From: Thermoanaerobaculia bacterium
Lineage (GTDB): Bacteria; Acidobacteriota; Thermoanaerobaculia; Gp7-AA8
Length of the DNA: 5,575 nucleotides
Direction of reading: 5' to 3'
NCBI GenBank assembly: GCA_023700825.1
Contig: JAMPYE010000319.1
Span: 1-5,575 of the forward strand
The notes below the pieces were generated by a model. That model was not told the DNA's origin, made no database searches, and saw only the letters and a list, made by a program, of their open reading frames with translations. Positions 1 to 5,575 of this stretch are shown here, in pieces. The stretch's first letter is position 1; each line of letters starts with the position of its first letter. The position numbers and the translations under genes were made by a program.

Positions 1-19
1 GCACTCAGCACTCCCCCTA

Positions 20-52
20 ACAACGAAAACCGGCCCGCCTTGCGGCGGACCG
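20..52 (-). terminator. Intrinsic terminator of the M4 protease gene
   Basis: Read on the minus strand, positions 52 to 31 form a 9-bp stem with one G-T wobble, cggtccgcc / ggcgggccg, closed by a GCAA (GNRA-type) tetraloop at 40-43. It is followed by a T-rich run (ggttttcgttgtt, down to position 20). The hairpin begins 26 nt after the protease stop codon at 79-81, which is the expected place for a Rho-independent terminator. The T tract is interrupted by C and G, so efficiency may be moderate. Confidence 0.8.
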
Positions 53-78
53 TTCGTCTTCAGGAATGTGCTGCGGAG

Positions 79-2220
79 TTAGGGCTTCGTCGTGCAGAGC
101 GAGAAGCTGCCGCTTCCCGAGTAGGCGTAGACGCGCCACCGATAGGTGCCCGAGGTGCCGGCGTAGCTGATGTTCTCGGTGGAGGTGGAGCCCTCGGAGG
201 CCTTCACGTTCGACCAGGTTCCGCTCGTGTTCTTCTTCTGCAGGTAGAGGTCGAAGTCCGCGCCGGAGGGTCCGGTGAGCTTCCCGGTGTGCGTGCCCGA
301 GATGCTCGAGACGTATCCGGTGCTCGACGGAGCGTAGTAGTTCGAGCCGGCGCCTGAGAGCGACCCGGTGTAGGTCGTGCACGTCGTCGGAGGCGGCGTG
401 GTCCCGCCGGTGTAGGTGCCATTCAGCGAAACGCCCGAGAACGTCGAGTAGGCGTAGAGGCCGACGTACCAGTCGCCCGCGACCGGGTTCGTCACGGTGA
501 CCGTCTCGTTGTTGCCCGAGAGATACGGCCGGTAGTCGTAGCTCGAGGACGTCGGCATCGCGCCGCGCTTGACGTACATGTCGGCGTCGCCCGTGCCGCC
601 CGACATCGTGAACTTGAGCGAGGTCTGGCTCGCCGGGACGGCAATCTTGAAGTACTTCCAGCTGCCGGTCGAGCCCGACAGGCTCGAGACGGTGACGTTG
701 TTCGAGAGCGTCGTGACTGCGACCGCGCCACCCGGAACGCCGACGGCGTCCCACGCCTTCTGCACTGCCGCTTCGGCCGTCGCGCCGTAGAGTGACGTGG
801 CGGCAGAGGCCGTCGCGTTGCGCGCGCCCTGGAAGTTCGTCGACGACGTCATGTAGTCGCGGTTCGCGCGATAGAAGATCGCCTCGGCCTGGGCCATGCC
901 GAGGGCCGGAACGACGACGCTCGTCTTGCCGCGCGGATGCGTGCCGCCCTGGACGAGCAGGTAGAACGCGAGGTTCGCAATGCCCGAATTGAGGTGGACG
1001 CCGCCGTTGTCGGCGGTGCCGGTGTAGCGGGTCGGGTAGTAGTCGTACGACTGGCCGTCGGCGATCGGGTCGTTCATGTAGCGCAGCGCGTCGCCCGCGG
1101 TCGACGGCGTATAGATATCCTCGCCGATCTTCCAGGTGTTCGCGTTGACGGAGCCGACCTTGTAGGCCTCGGCGGCAGCGGCCATGATGTCCGACATCGC
1201 CTCGTTGAGCGCGCCCGACTCGTTCGAGTAGGTCAGGTTCGACTCGTACTCGGTGACCGCGTGGGTCAACTCGTGGGCGACGACGTCGAAGCCCTTCGCC
1301 AGCGAGATGAAGGTCGTGCCGTCACCGTCGCCGTAGACCATCTGCGTGCTGTTCCAATAGGCGTTGTTGTAGTTGCTGCTGTAGTGGACCGTCGACTTCA
1401 TCTGCGCGCCCGCGCCGTTGTAGGAATCGCGAGCGAACTTCGCCGAGTAGAAGTTGTAGACGACGCCCGCGTTGTCGTGCGCGGCGTTGACCGCCGTGTC
1501 GGCAACCGCCGCCGAGCCTTCGCTCCGGACCAGCGTGCCGGGGAGCGAGGTGCCGTTGTTCGCCGTGTAGGTCGCGCGATTCATCGCGCGGTGGATGAGG
1601 GCGTGCTTCGCGACGAGGTCCTTGCTCGTGGCGTCGGCGAAAATGCGGTCGCGCTGCTCCCCTTCCGCGTCGACGTACGAAACGATCGCGCTCCAGGCGA
1701 GAAACGTGACTCCCTTGCCGTTCACTACGTAGACGAGCTCGGGCGACGTCTCGAAGTCGAAGCCCTCGATGCCGGCCTCGGCGATCGCGCTGTAGAGCGC
1801 ATGGTCGGCGCCGACCGTTGCACGAAGCGGGAGGTCACGGCCCGGAACGAACTGGCCGTTGATCGCGAAGACCTCGCCATGCTTGTCGGCGTGGACGACC
1901 ATGTCGCCTCCCACGATCTTCAGGCCGGCGTGGAACTGCTGCAGACGAACGTGCGTCTCTCCACGCTCGTCGACGCGCGACCCGCGCACGACGAACTCTT
2001 CGTCCCCGACGGCGTCGAACAGATCGCCGTTTGCCTTGAGAACGGCAATCGCCGCCTGCGGGGAGGCCATGCGGCCGAGCTTGCCCGTCACGAACGACGG
2101 AACGCCCCTCTCGCTGCTTCCGTGGATCTTGACATCACTCCTCCCCTGGTTGCCGGGACCCGCAAATGCGTACGTCGTCACCAAAAGGAGCATCGCTGCG
2201 ATCGTAAGTGCCTTCTTCAT
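79..2220 (-). CDS. Secreted M4-family (thermolysin-like) zinc metalloprotease with two C-terminal PPC-like domains
   Basis: This is a 713-residue extracellular neutral metallopeptidase precursor. Residues 1-20 are a Sec signal peptide: KK, then a hydrophobic core, then AFA before the likely cut at A20. An FTP-type pro-domain (about 70-125, RLQQFHAGLKIVGGDM) and a PepSY-like inhibitory segment (about 130-195) precede the catalytic domain (about 205-495). Zinc ligands are H316 and H320 in HELTH, with E317 as general base, and E340 in GALNEAMSD. The H320-E340 spacing equals that of thermolysin (146/166). Y331 corresponds to thermolysin Y157. D404 and H409 in DNGGVH match D226 and H231. A pre-peptidase C-terminal (PPC) domain follows (about 507-600, with DADMYV and GDWYVGLYAYS). 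A GGTTPPPTT linker then leads to a second PPC-like domain (614-709) bounded by C614 and C709. These tails are commonly removed or mediate secretion or binding in the family. The ATG at 2220 was chosen over a GTG at 2241 because it directly precedes the signal peptide and has AGGGAG just upstream. The gene is complete, and all catalytic residues are present. Its biological substrate is unknown. Confidence 0.95.
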   Translation of the reverse strand: MKKALTIAAMLLLVTTYAFAGPGNQGRSDVKIHGSSERGVPSFVTGKLGRMASPQAAIAVLKANGDLFDAVGDEEFVVRGSRVDERGETHVRLQQFHAGLKIVGGDMVVHADKHGEVFAINGQFVPGRDLPLRATVGADHALYSAIAEAGIEGFDFETSPELVYVVNGKGVTFLAWSAIVSYVDAEGEQRDRIFADATSKDLVAKHALIHRAMNRATYTANNGTSLPGTLVRSEGSAAVADTAVNAAHDNAGVVYNFYSAKFARDSYNGAGAQMKSTVHYSSNYNNAYWNSTQMVYGDGDGTTFISLAKGFDVVAHELTHAVTEYESNLTYSNESGALNEAMSDIMAAAAEAYKVGSVNANTWKIGEDIYTPSTAGDALRYMNDPIADGQSYDYYPTRYTGTADNGGVHLNSGIANLAFYLLVQGGTHPRGKTSVVVPALGMAQAEAIFYRANRDYMTSSTNFQGARNATASAATSLYGATAEAAVQKAWDAVGVPGGAVAVTTLSNNVTVSSLSGSTGSWKYFKIAVPASQTSLKFTMSGGTGDADMYVKRGAMPTSSSYDYRPYLSGNNETVTVTNPVAGDWYVGLYAYSTFSGVSLNGTYTGGTTPPPTTCTTYTGSLSGAGSNYYAPSSTGYVSSISGTHTGKLTGPSGADFDLYLQKKNTSGTWSNVKASEGSTSTENISYAGTSGTYRWRVYAYSGSGSFSLCTTKP

Positions 2221-2224
2221 GTCT

Positions 2225-2230
2225 CTCCCT
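2225..2230 (-). promoter_or_regulatory. Ribosome binding site of the protease gene
   Basis: Minus-strand AGGGAG lies 4 nt before the ATG at 2218-2220. It decides the start: the alternative GTG at 2239-2241 would add seven residues (MKRQGRD) before the signal peptide, and this Shine-Dalgarno would then lie inside the coding region. Confidence 0.7.
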
Positions 2231-2313
2231 TGCCTCTTCACTCTGTTTCTTGTTGTTGAACTGAGCAGGGGAAAGCACTGAATGTGCCAAGTCGGTCTAG
2301 AACATCTATAGTA

Positions 2314-2343
2314 TTGATAAATTTAGGCTTACTGAGATACATG
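2314..2343 (+). promoter_or_regulatory. Weak sigma-70-like promoter candidate for the esterase gene
   Basis: TTGATA at 2314-2319 resembles a -35 box (4 of 6 to TTGACA, or 5 of 6 with the terminal A). The sequence 16-18 nt downstream is gatacatg, which matches TATAAT in only about three positions. The same AT-rich patch could instead serve the minus-strand protease gene, where TATAGA (plus 2305-2310 region, reverse complement) resembles a -10 box but has no convincing -35. This is a tentative call based on base composition and partial motif match. Confidence 0.2.
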
Positions 2344-2435
2344 AACGCGCGTGGCTCAACTACCGACCCAAAATGATCCAAAAGAGGGCGGTACTGGGCT
2401 AATCATCGACCCTGGAGGTAACAATCGCGACCCAT

Positions 2436-2457
2436 CGTGACCGCCGCGCCGGTCACG
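2436..2457. repeat. 22-bp palindrome upstream of the esterase gene (possible operator)
   Basis: The arms cgtgaccg (2436-2443) and cggtcacg (2450-2457) are perfectly complementary over 8 bp around a 6-nt centre (ccgcgc). The palindrome ends 26 bp before the GTG start of the esterase, so it could be a binding site for a dimeric regulator or a hairpin in the 5' leader. There is no T tract, so it is not a typical terminator. Confidence 0.45.
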
Positions 2458-2475
2458 GCGGGAATCGGCTATCGT

Positions 2476-2479
2476 GGAG
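2476..2479 (+). promoter_or_regulatory. Short ribosome binding site of the esterase gene
   Basis: GGAG lies 4 nt before the GTG at 2484-2486. It is the only Shine-Dalgarno-like motif near this start and supports the GTG call. The spacing is short, so the match is modest. Confidence 0.4.
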
Positions 2480-2483
2480 CCCG

Positions 2484-3566
2484 GTGACGAAGACACGGAT
2501 CGAGGTCGACTACCCCGTTTCTCGCGGCCTGGTTTCGCTTCGCGGCGCCGACCCGGACCTCGGGATCGAGGTCGAGGCCGCGCCGTCGCGCGTGTCGCGT
2601 CAGCGGCAAGTCTTCGAGCTCGAGCTGCCCGACGCCTCGCTGGTGGAGTTCAAGCTTCGCCGCGACGACGGCGAGTGGGCCGCGGGTCGTAACCTCTGGG
2701 TCTCGGCCGGCGAGTCGATCCGCGTGGAACCGGTGTTCGAGCGATCGTTCGCGACCCTCGAGCCGCGCGGGTCGCTCCGCTTCGAGCCGCTCGACCGCGA
2801 CCTCGAGTTCCAGCTGCTGCTCCCCCCGAGCTACGGGGAGCGCGCGGACAAACGCTATCCGGTCCTTTACGTGCAGGACGGCCAGGCAGCGTTCGAGCCC
2901 GATCCCTTCGATGGCCGTTCGCTCGGGCTCGACTCGACACTCGGTGAGCTCTGGGAGCTCGGCGCGGTCAGGGAGGTCATCGTCGTCGCGATCCGCACCG
3001 ACCGGGACCGCGACGAGTTGCTGACGCCGACCTTCGACGCCCGCATCCCCGGAGGCGGAAAGGCGGCCGCATACCGCGACTGGATCGTCTCGACACTCGT
3101 CCCCCACGTTGCTGCCCGCTACCGGACCCTCGACGGCCCCGACAACACCTCGCTGCTCGGCTCCTCGATGGGTGGATTCTTCTCCTTCTTCGCCGCGTGG
3201 ACGCGCCCCGGCGAATTCGGACGCGCGGCGGCGCTGTCAGGCTCGTTCTGGTGGGACGATCGCTGGATGATCCGCGAAGTGCGCCGGCGTCGAGCGCCCG
3301 CGCCGCTCCCCTGGATCTACCTCGACAGCGGCGCCGCAGCCAGCCCGTTCGAGGACGATCCCTCGCGCAGCGATGGGCTCCATCACGTGAGCGCACTCCA
3401 CGCGGCGCTCGCCGGGAAGGGCATGAACCCCGGGCGCGATCTGCACATGCTCGCCTTCCCCGGGATGGAACACGGCAACGCAGCCTGGTCCGAGCGGCTC
3501 GCGATTCCGCTCCAGTTGATGTTCCCGCCCGCGACGGGCAAGCCTAACGCCGCGCCACGCCGCTGA
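2484..3566 (+). CDS. Putative esterase, alpha/beta-hydrolase of the enterochelin esterase / esterase D type (PF00756-like)
   Basis: This is a 360-residue serine hydrolase. Residues 1 to about 95 form a beta-rich N-terminal part (FELELPDASLVEFKLRRDDGEW) resembling the immunoglobulin-like/CBM48-like lead domain of Fes/IroE-type esterases. The catalytic domain spans about 100-348. RYPVLYVQDGQAAF (125-138) is the family strand and oxyanion-hole region. The nucleophile is S228 in the GxSxG elbow LLGSSMGGFFS, followed by ALSGSFWW. H330 in PGMEHGNAAW is the likely catalytic histidine, and D281 in IYLDSG is the likely acid. There is no signal peptide or membrane segment, so it probably acts in the cytoplasm on an ester substrate. 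Family members hydrolyse siderophore trilactones, S-formylglutathione or acyl esters, and the sequence does not tell which. No siderophore biosynthesis gene lies beside it. The start is GTG with GGAG 4 nt upstream. It converges with yjdF, ending 24 bp away. The divergent neighbour encodes the secreted protease, with no clear functional link. Confidence 0.88.
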   Translation: MTKTRIEVDYPVSRGLVSLRGADPDLGIEVEAAPSRVSRQRQVFELELPDASLVEFKLRRDDGEWAAGRNLWVSAGESIRVEPVFERSFATLEPRGSLRFEPLDRDLEFQLLLPPSYGERADKRYPVLYVQDGQAAFEPDPFDGRSLGLDSTLGELWELGAVREVIVVAIRTDRDRDELLTPTFDARIPGGGKAAAYRDWIVSTLVPHVAARYRTLDGPDNTSLLGSSMGGFFSFFAAWTRPGEFGRAAALSGSFWWDDRWMIREVRRRRAPAPLPWIYLDSGAAASPFEDDPSRSDGLHHVSALHAALAGKGMNPGRDLHMLAFPGMEHGNAAWSERLAIPLQLMFPPATGKPNAAPRR

Positions 3567-3590
3567 GCACGCCTTCGCGAGCCACCCGGA

Positions 3591-4211
3591 TCAACTGTCG
3601 CTCCCCGCGCTCCCGCCGAGCCGGGCGAGTTGTCGGTCGTGCAGCTTCCCAAGCACCAGCTGTGCGACGATCGCGCCGACCAGCGCAAGCGCCATGTCCT
3701 TCTGCGTGTCGAAGACGTCGCCCTGCGTCCCCAGGAACGACTCGGCCGCCTCCGCCGACAGCACCGCGGCCGTCCACTCGATGAGCTCGTACACCGCGCT
3801 GAAGGCAAGACAGATCGAGACGACGATCGTGAAGAGCCACGCCCGGCCGCTCACGACGCTCTTTCGCAGCAGGATCTCGCGCGCGAGGATTGCCGGCACG
3901 AAGCCCTGCGCGAAGTGACCCAGCCGGTCGTAGTGGTTTCTCTCGATGTCGAGCGCATCCTTCACCCACTCCCCCAGCGGAACCTCCGCGTACGTGTAGT
4001 GCCCCCCCACCATCAGGATCACGGCGTGAATCGCCAGCAGCACGTAGAGCAGATCCGTCAGCCGGAACCGGCGATACGTCGGAATCAGGATCACCGCGCC
4101 GATGATGACCGGCGCGACCTCGAGGAACCAGGTGAGGTAGTCGTGCGGCCCGATCCCAGACCAGCCGAACACGACCACGACGATCAGCAGAAGGGAAAGG
4201 TGGAGTTTCAT
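3591..4211 (-). CDS. yjdF: YjdF/DUF2238-family inner-membrane protein
   Basis: This 206-residue polytopic membrane protein has hydrophobic segments near residues 4-20, 26-45, 53-70, 100-114, 124-142 and 172-190. Signature stretches of the DUF2238 family (PF09997) are visible: HYTYAEVPLG (71-80), RNHYDRLGHFAQGFVPA (91-107), YELIEW (141-146) and GDVFDTQKDM (164-173). The many conserved H, Y, R, D and E residues next to membrane segments suggest a functional site at the membrane face. The biochemical role of the family is not established, and the name YjdF is by similarity to the roughly 210-residue E. coli protein. The start is ATG at 4209-4211, where the first hydrophobic segment begins. The frame stays open to another ATG at 4424, but that 71-residue extension merely translates the palindromic repeat. 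No Shine-Dalgarno is seen. A TATCAT hexamer lies 6 nt upstream, raising the possibility of a leaderless mRNA. It is convergent with the esterase gene and divergent from the methyltransferase gene. Confidence 0.88.
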   Translation of the reverse strand: MKLHLSLLLIVVVVFGWSGIGPHDYLTWFLEVAPVIIGAVILIPTYRRFRLTDLLYVLLAIHAVILMVGGHYTYAEVPLGEWVKDALDIERNHYDRLGHFAQGFVPAILAREILLRKSVVSGRAWLFTIVVSICLAFSAVYELIEWTAAVLSAEAAESFLGTQGDVFDTQKDMALALVGAIVAQLVLGKLHDRQLARLGGSAGSDS

Positions 4212-4217
4212 CACGAC

Positions 4218-4223
4218 ATGATA
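4218..4223 (-). promoter_or_regulatory. Possible -10 box (TATCAT) immediately upstream of yjdF
   Basis: Minus-strand TATCAT matches TATAAT in 5 of 6 positions and ends 6 nt before the ATG at 4211. Transcription from it would start at or next to the start codon, giving a leaderless mRNA. This fits the absence of a Shine-Dalgarno. No -35 box is recognisable 16-18 bp upstream, so the call is tentative. Confidence 0.3.
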
Positions 4224-4224
4224 C

Positions 4225-4391
4225 GGCGAGAGGCGATGTGGAGTGCGCAAGCGAAGCTTGCGCCCTTCCTGGCGGAAGCGGCAGCTTCCGCTCGATGTCG
4301 GGAAGAGCCGAAGCTTCGCTTCGGCGACGAAGGGCGAAAGCTCCGCCTTCGCACTCCACATGCATCCCTTGCCTGCTGACCGCCTCTCGCC
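4225..4391. repeat. 11-bp perfect inverted repeat enclosing the four-hairpin element
   Basis: ggcgagaggcg at 4225-4235 and its exact reverse complement cgcctctcgcc at 4381-4391 flank the palindromic element. The left copy abuts the element, while the right copy is 19 bp beyond its end. Read in the direction of each divergent gene, the same 11-mer lies upstream of both: 1 nt before TATCAT for yjdF, and 19 nt before TATCCT for the methyltransferase. It could be the outermost part of the palindrome or a pair of operators. Confidence 0.55.
4236..4361. repeat. 126-bp nested palindromic element made of four hairpins (REP/BIME-like)
   Basis: The outer arms (4236-4267 and 4330-4361) are imperfect reverse complements matching at about 28 of 32 positions, beginning atgtggagtgcg and ending cgcactccacat. 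Four short hairpins sit inside. Hairpin 1 is 4245-4252/4256-4263 (gcgcaagc, loop gaa, gcttgcgc). Hairpin 2 is 4272-4279/4284-4291 (gcggaagc, loop ggca, gcttccgc). Hairpin 3 is 4307-4314/4318-4325 (gccgaagc, loop ttc, gcttcggc). Hairpin 4 is 4334-4341/4345-4352 (gcgaaagc, loop tcc, gccttcgc, one mismatch). The first three have perfect 8-bp stems. The short linkers after hairpin 1 and before hairpin 4 are themselves partly complementary (ccttc/gaagg). The element fills the divergent intergenic region and encodes nothing. Its architecture resembles paired repetitive extragenic palindromes, which are often multicopy and mobilised in trans by RAYT transposases. Neither copy number nor a RAYT gene can be judged from this window. 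Confidence 0.85.
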
Positions 4392-4410
4392 TCCCCGCAC
4401 CCGACACACG

Positions 4411-4416
4411 TATCCT
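4411..4416 (+). promoter_or_regulatory. Possible -10 box (TATCCT) immediately upstream of the methyltransferase gene
   Basis: TATCCT matches TATAAT in 4 of 6 positions, including the key T-A and final T. It ends 6 nt before the ATG at 4423, the same distance as TATCAT before yjdF. There is no Shine-Dalgarno between it and the ATG, so a leaderless transcript is plausible. No -35 box is seen. Confidence 0.3.
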
Positions 4417-4422
4417 TCGACC

Positions 4423-5575
4423 ATGCGCGACCGCGACTACTCCCCTCAGCGCCGCGGCGACGCGGCGGCGTACGACCGCTACCTTCGCGGCATGGATGCG
4501 TCGATGAAGCAGAAGATCGCGCTCACCGCGGCGCATCTTCTGAGCTCGGGGCGCGTCGCCGACATGGGGATGGGCTCCGGCAGCGGCAGCGAAGCGCTCG
4601 CCGCGCTCTACCCCTCGCTCGACGTCGTCGGCGTCGACATCAACCCCACGATGGTCGAGCTCGCCTCGAAGAAGTACGCGCTCCCTAACCTCTCCTTCAT
4701 TACCGGCGACATCGCCACCCGCTGTTTCGACGACGCTTCGCTCGACGGCATCTTCGACTCGTCGGTGCTCCACCACGTGACGACGTTCAACGGCTACGAC
4801 CACGAGGCCGCGGCCCGAGCGCTCGAGGTGCAGTCGCGCCAGCTCCGCGACCACGGCGTGCTGATCGTGCGCGACTTCGTCGATCCGGGCGAGGGCGACG
4901 TGCTGCTCGATGTCCGCGGCGACGACGGCGACGACTCCGACGATCCTTCGCGCTGCTCGAGCGCCGCACTGCTCCGTCGCTTCGCGCGCGAGTTCCGCCC
5001 GCTCGCCGCACCGCCGCTCGTGCCGGGCTTCGCACTCGAAGAGGTGCCCGGCACGCCGGACTGCCCGATCCTCCCCGGCTTCCGCCGCTTCGCGCTCACG
5101 CTCAAACTCGCCGCCGAGTTCATCCTCCGCAAGGACTACCGCGCCGACTGGGCGACCGAGGTGCTCGAGGAATACACCTACTTCACGCAGCAGGAGTTCG
5201 AGACGATTTGCGCGCGGCTCGGCCTGCGCCTGCTTGCGTCGGCTCCGATCCGGAATCCGTGGATCGTCCGCAATCGGTTCGACGGAAAGGTCGAGCTGCG
5301 CAACGCCGACGGCCGCCCGCTGGAGCTCCCGCCGACGAACTACGTAGTCGTCGGCGAAAAGGTCCCCGCCGGCGAGGGAGTGCGATTCGAAGAGGCCGAG
5401 CCTCGGGGAGTGCTCGGGTTCCTCATGATGGAGCAGTTCGTGAATGCGAAGACCGGTCGCGTCATGGACCTCGTATGCCGGCCGCATCCGACGATCGACG
5501 TGATCCCGTGGTTCCGATCGGGCGAGGACGTCCACGTTCTCGCACGCCGCAGCTACCCGCGCCCCATCCTGCGGA
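4423..5575 (+). CDS. Class I SAM-dependent methyltransferase with C-terminal extension (partial, runs off window)
   Basis: An ATG-started frame with no stop runs to the window end, giving 384 residues of a longer protein. The N-terminal Rossmann methyltransferase domain is clear. Motif I is VADMGMGSGSGSEAL (45-59), where D47 and the glycines bind S-adenosylmethionine. The acidic end of strand 2 is D72 in VVGVDINPTMVELA. FITGDIA (92-98) is the adenine-contact loop with D96, and DGIFDSSVLHHV (108-119) is motif IV-like. After about residue 150 comes a less typical part with an acidic stretch (GDDGDDSDDP, 166-175), then DWATEVLEEYTYFTQQEFE (242-260), then a beta-rich section. The last visible 50 residues (LGFLMMEQFVNAKTGRVMD, then GEDVHVLARRSYPRPIL) look like the beginning of another domain. 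They could be Nudix-like, but no Nudix box is in view. The methyl acceptor is unknown. No Shine-Dalgarno is visible; the start is supported by the divergent promoter region and the domain beginning shortly after. The gene is divergent from yjdF. Confidence 0.85.
   Translation, partial: MRDRDYSPQRRGDAAAYDRYLRGMDASMKQKIALTAAHLLSSGRVADMGMGSGSGSEALAALYPSLDVVGVDINPTMVELASKKYALPNLSFITGDIATRCFDDASLDGIFDSSVLHHVTTFNGYDHEAAARALEVQSRQLRDHGVLIVRDFVDPGEGDVLLDVRGDDGDDSDDPSRCSSAALLRRFAREFRPLAAPPLVPGFALEEVPGTPDCPILPGFRRFALTLKLAAEFILRKDYRADWATEVLEEYTYFTQQEFETICARLGLRLLASAPIRNPWIVRNRFDGKVELRNADGRPLELPPTNYVVVGEKVPAGEGVRFEEAEPRGVLGFLMMEQFVNAKTGRVMDLVCRPHPTIDVIPWFRSGEDVHVLARRSYPRPILR

Larger units (their letters stand above)
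2221..2483. other. Divergent intergenic region between protease and esterase genes
   Basis: These 263 bp must hold the promoters of both divergent genes. The part at 2297-2345 is distinctly AT-rich compared with the rest of the window (ctatagtattgataaattta), which is typical of promoter DNA in a GC-rich genome. A very short frame, ATG at 2341 with 11 codons, has no coding character. No tRNA, riboswitch or other known RNA is recognisable. The palindrome at 2436-2457 is listed separately. Confidence 0.6.

Noticed and set aside
101..121. gagaagctgccgcttccc near the end of the protease gene, similar to hairpin 2 of the repeat
   Set aside because: It encodes the conserved-looking GSGSFSL tail of the PPC-like domain in frame. 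The similarity is short and is best explained by chance in GC-rich sequence.
937..2259. A 440-codon open frame on the plus strand inside the protease gene
   Set aside because: It is a shadow of the M4 protease. The product is low-complexity Arg/Val-rich, whereas the minus strand carries the complete zinc-binding and active-site motifs.
2341..2376. Small open frame with ATG at 2341
   Set aside because: It has only 11 codons, no ribosome binding site and no recognisable product.
4236..4361. CRISPR array or intrinsic terminator as explanation of the repeat cluster
   Set aside because: There are no direct repeats with regular unique spacers. The hairpins are inverted and mirror-arranged, lack T tracts, and lie between divergent starts where no terminator is needed.
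4212..4424. N-terminal extension of yjdF to the ATG at 4424
   Set aside because: The added 71 residues only translate the palindromic repeat. The family protein begins with the first membrane segment at the ATG at 4211, and the distal ATG overlaps the methyltransferase start through the palindromic CATG.
3544..5535. A 663-codon open frame on the minus strand crossing yjdF and antisense to the methyltransferase
   Set aside because: Its product is rich in Arg, Glu and Val with no domain pattern, as expected for an antisense shadow of GC-rich genes. The plus-strand frame over 4423-5575 has clear methyltransferase motifs, and the yjdF frame has clear family motifs.

Overview
The window is GC-rich bacterial chromosomal DNA with four protein genes and short intergenic regions. 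Third codon positions are strongly GC-biased. The combination of a secreted thermolysin-type protease with pre-peptidase-C-like tail domains, a GTG-started esterase and a complex palindromic repeat would suit a high-GC soil or sediment bacterium, such as an Acidobacteriota (Thermoanaerobaculia-like) or Myxococcota lineage. This placement is an inference from general character; there is no marker gene.

Layout from left to right. A GNRA-loop intrinsic terminator (20-52, minus) closes a minus-strand gene for a secreted M4 zinc metalloprotease (79-2220). A 263-bp intergenic region follows, with an AT-rich patch and an 8-bp-arm palindrome. A plus-strand putative esterase gene of the enterochelin-esterase/esterase D type (2484-3566) comes next. 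It converges, with only 24 bp between, on a minus-strand gene for a YjdF/DUF2238 integral membrane protein (3591-4211). A divergent intergenic region (4212-4422) contains a 126-bp nested palindrome made of four small hairpins. Last is a plus-strand gene for a class I SAM-dependent methyltransferase with an extra C-terminal region (4423 to the window end), which is cut off by the window edge.

The genes do not form an obvious pathway or operon, because orientations alternate (-, +, -, +). The protease is exported. The esterase has no signal peptide and is probably cytoplasmic. YjdF sits in the inner membrane. The methyltransferase is soluble. I see no CRISPR array, tRNA, rRNA, transposase, phage gene or defence system. 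The most unusual structure is the four-hairpin repeat between yjdF and the methyltransferase gene. Its stems differ from one another by compensatory base changes, and an 11-bp inverted repeat lies outside it on both sides.
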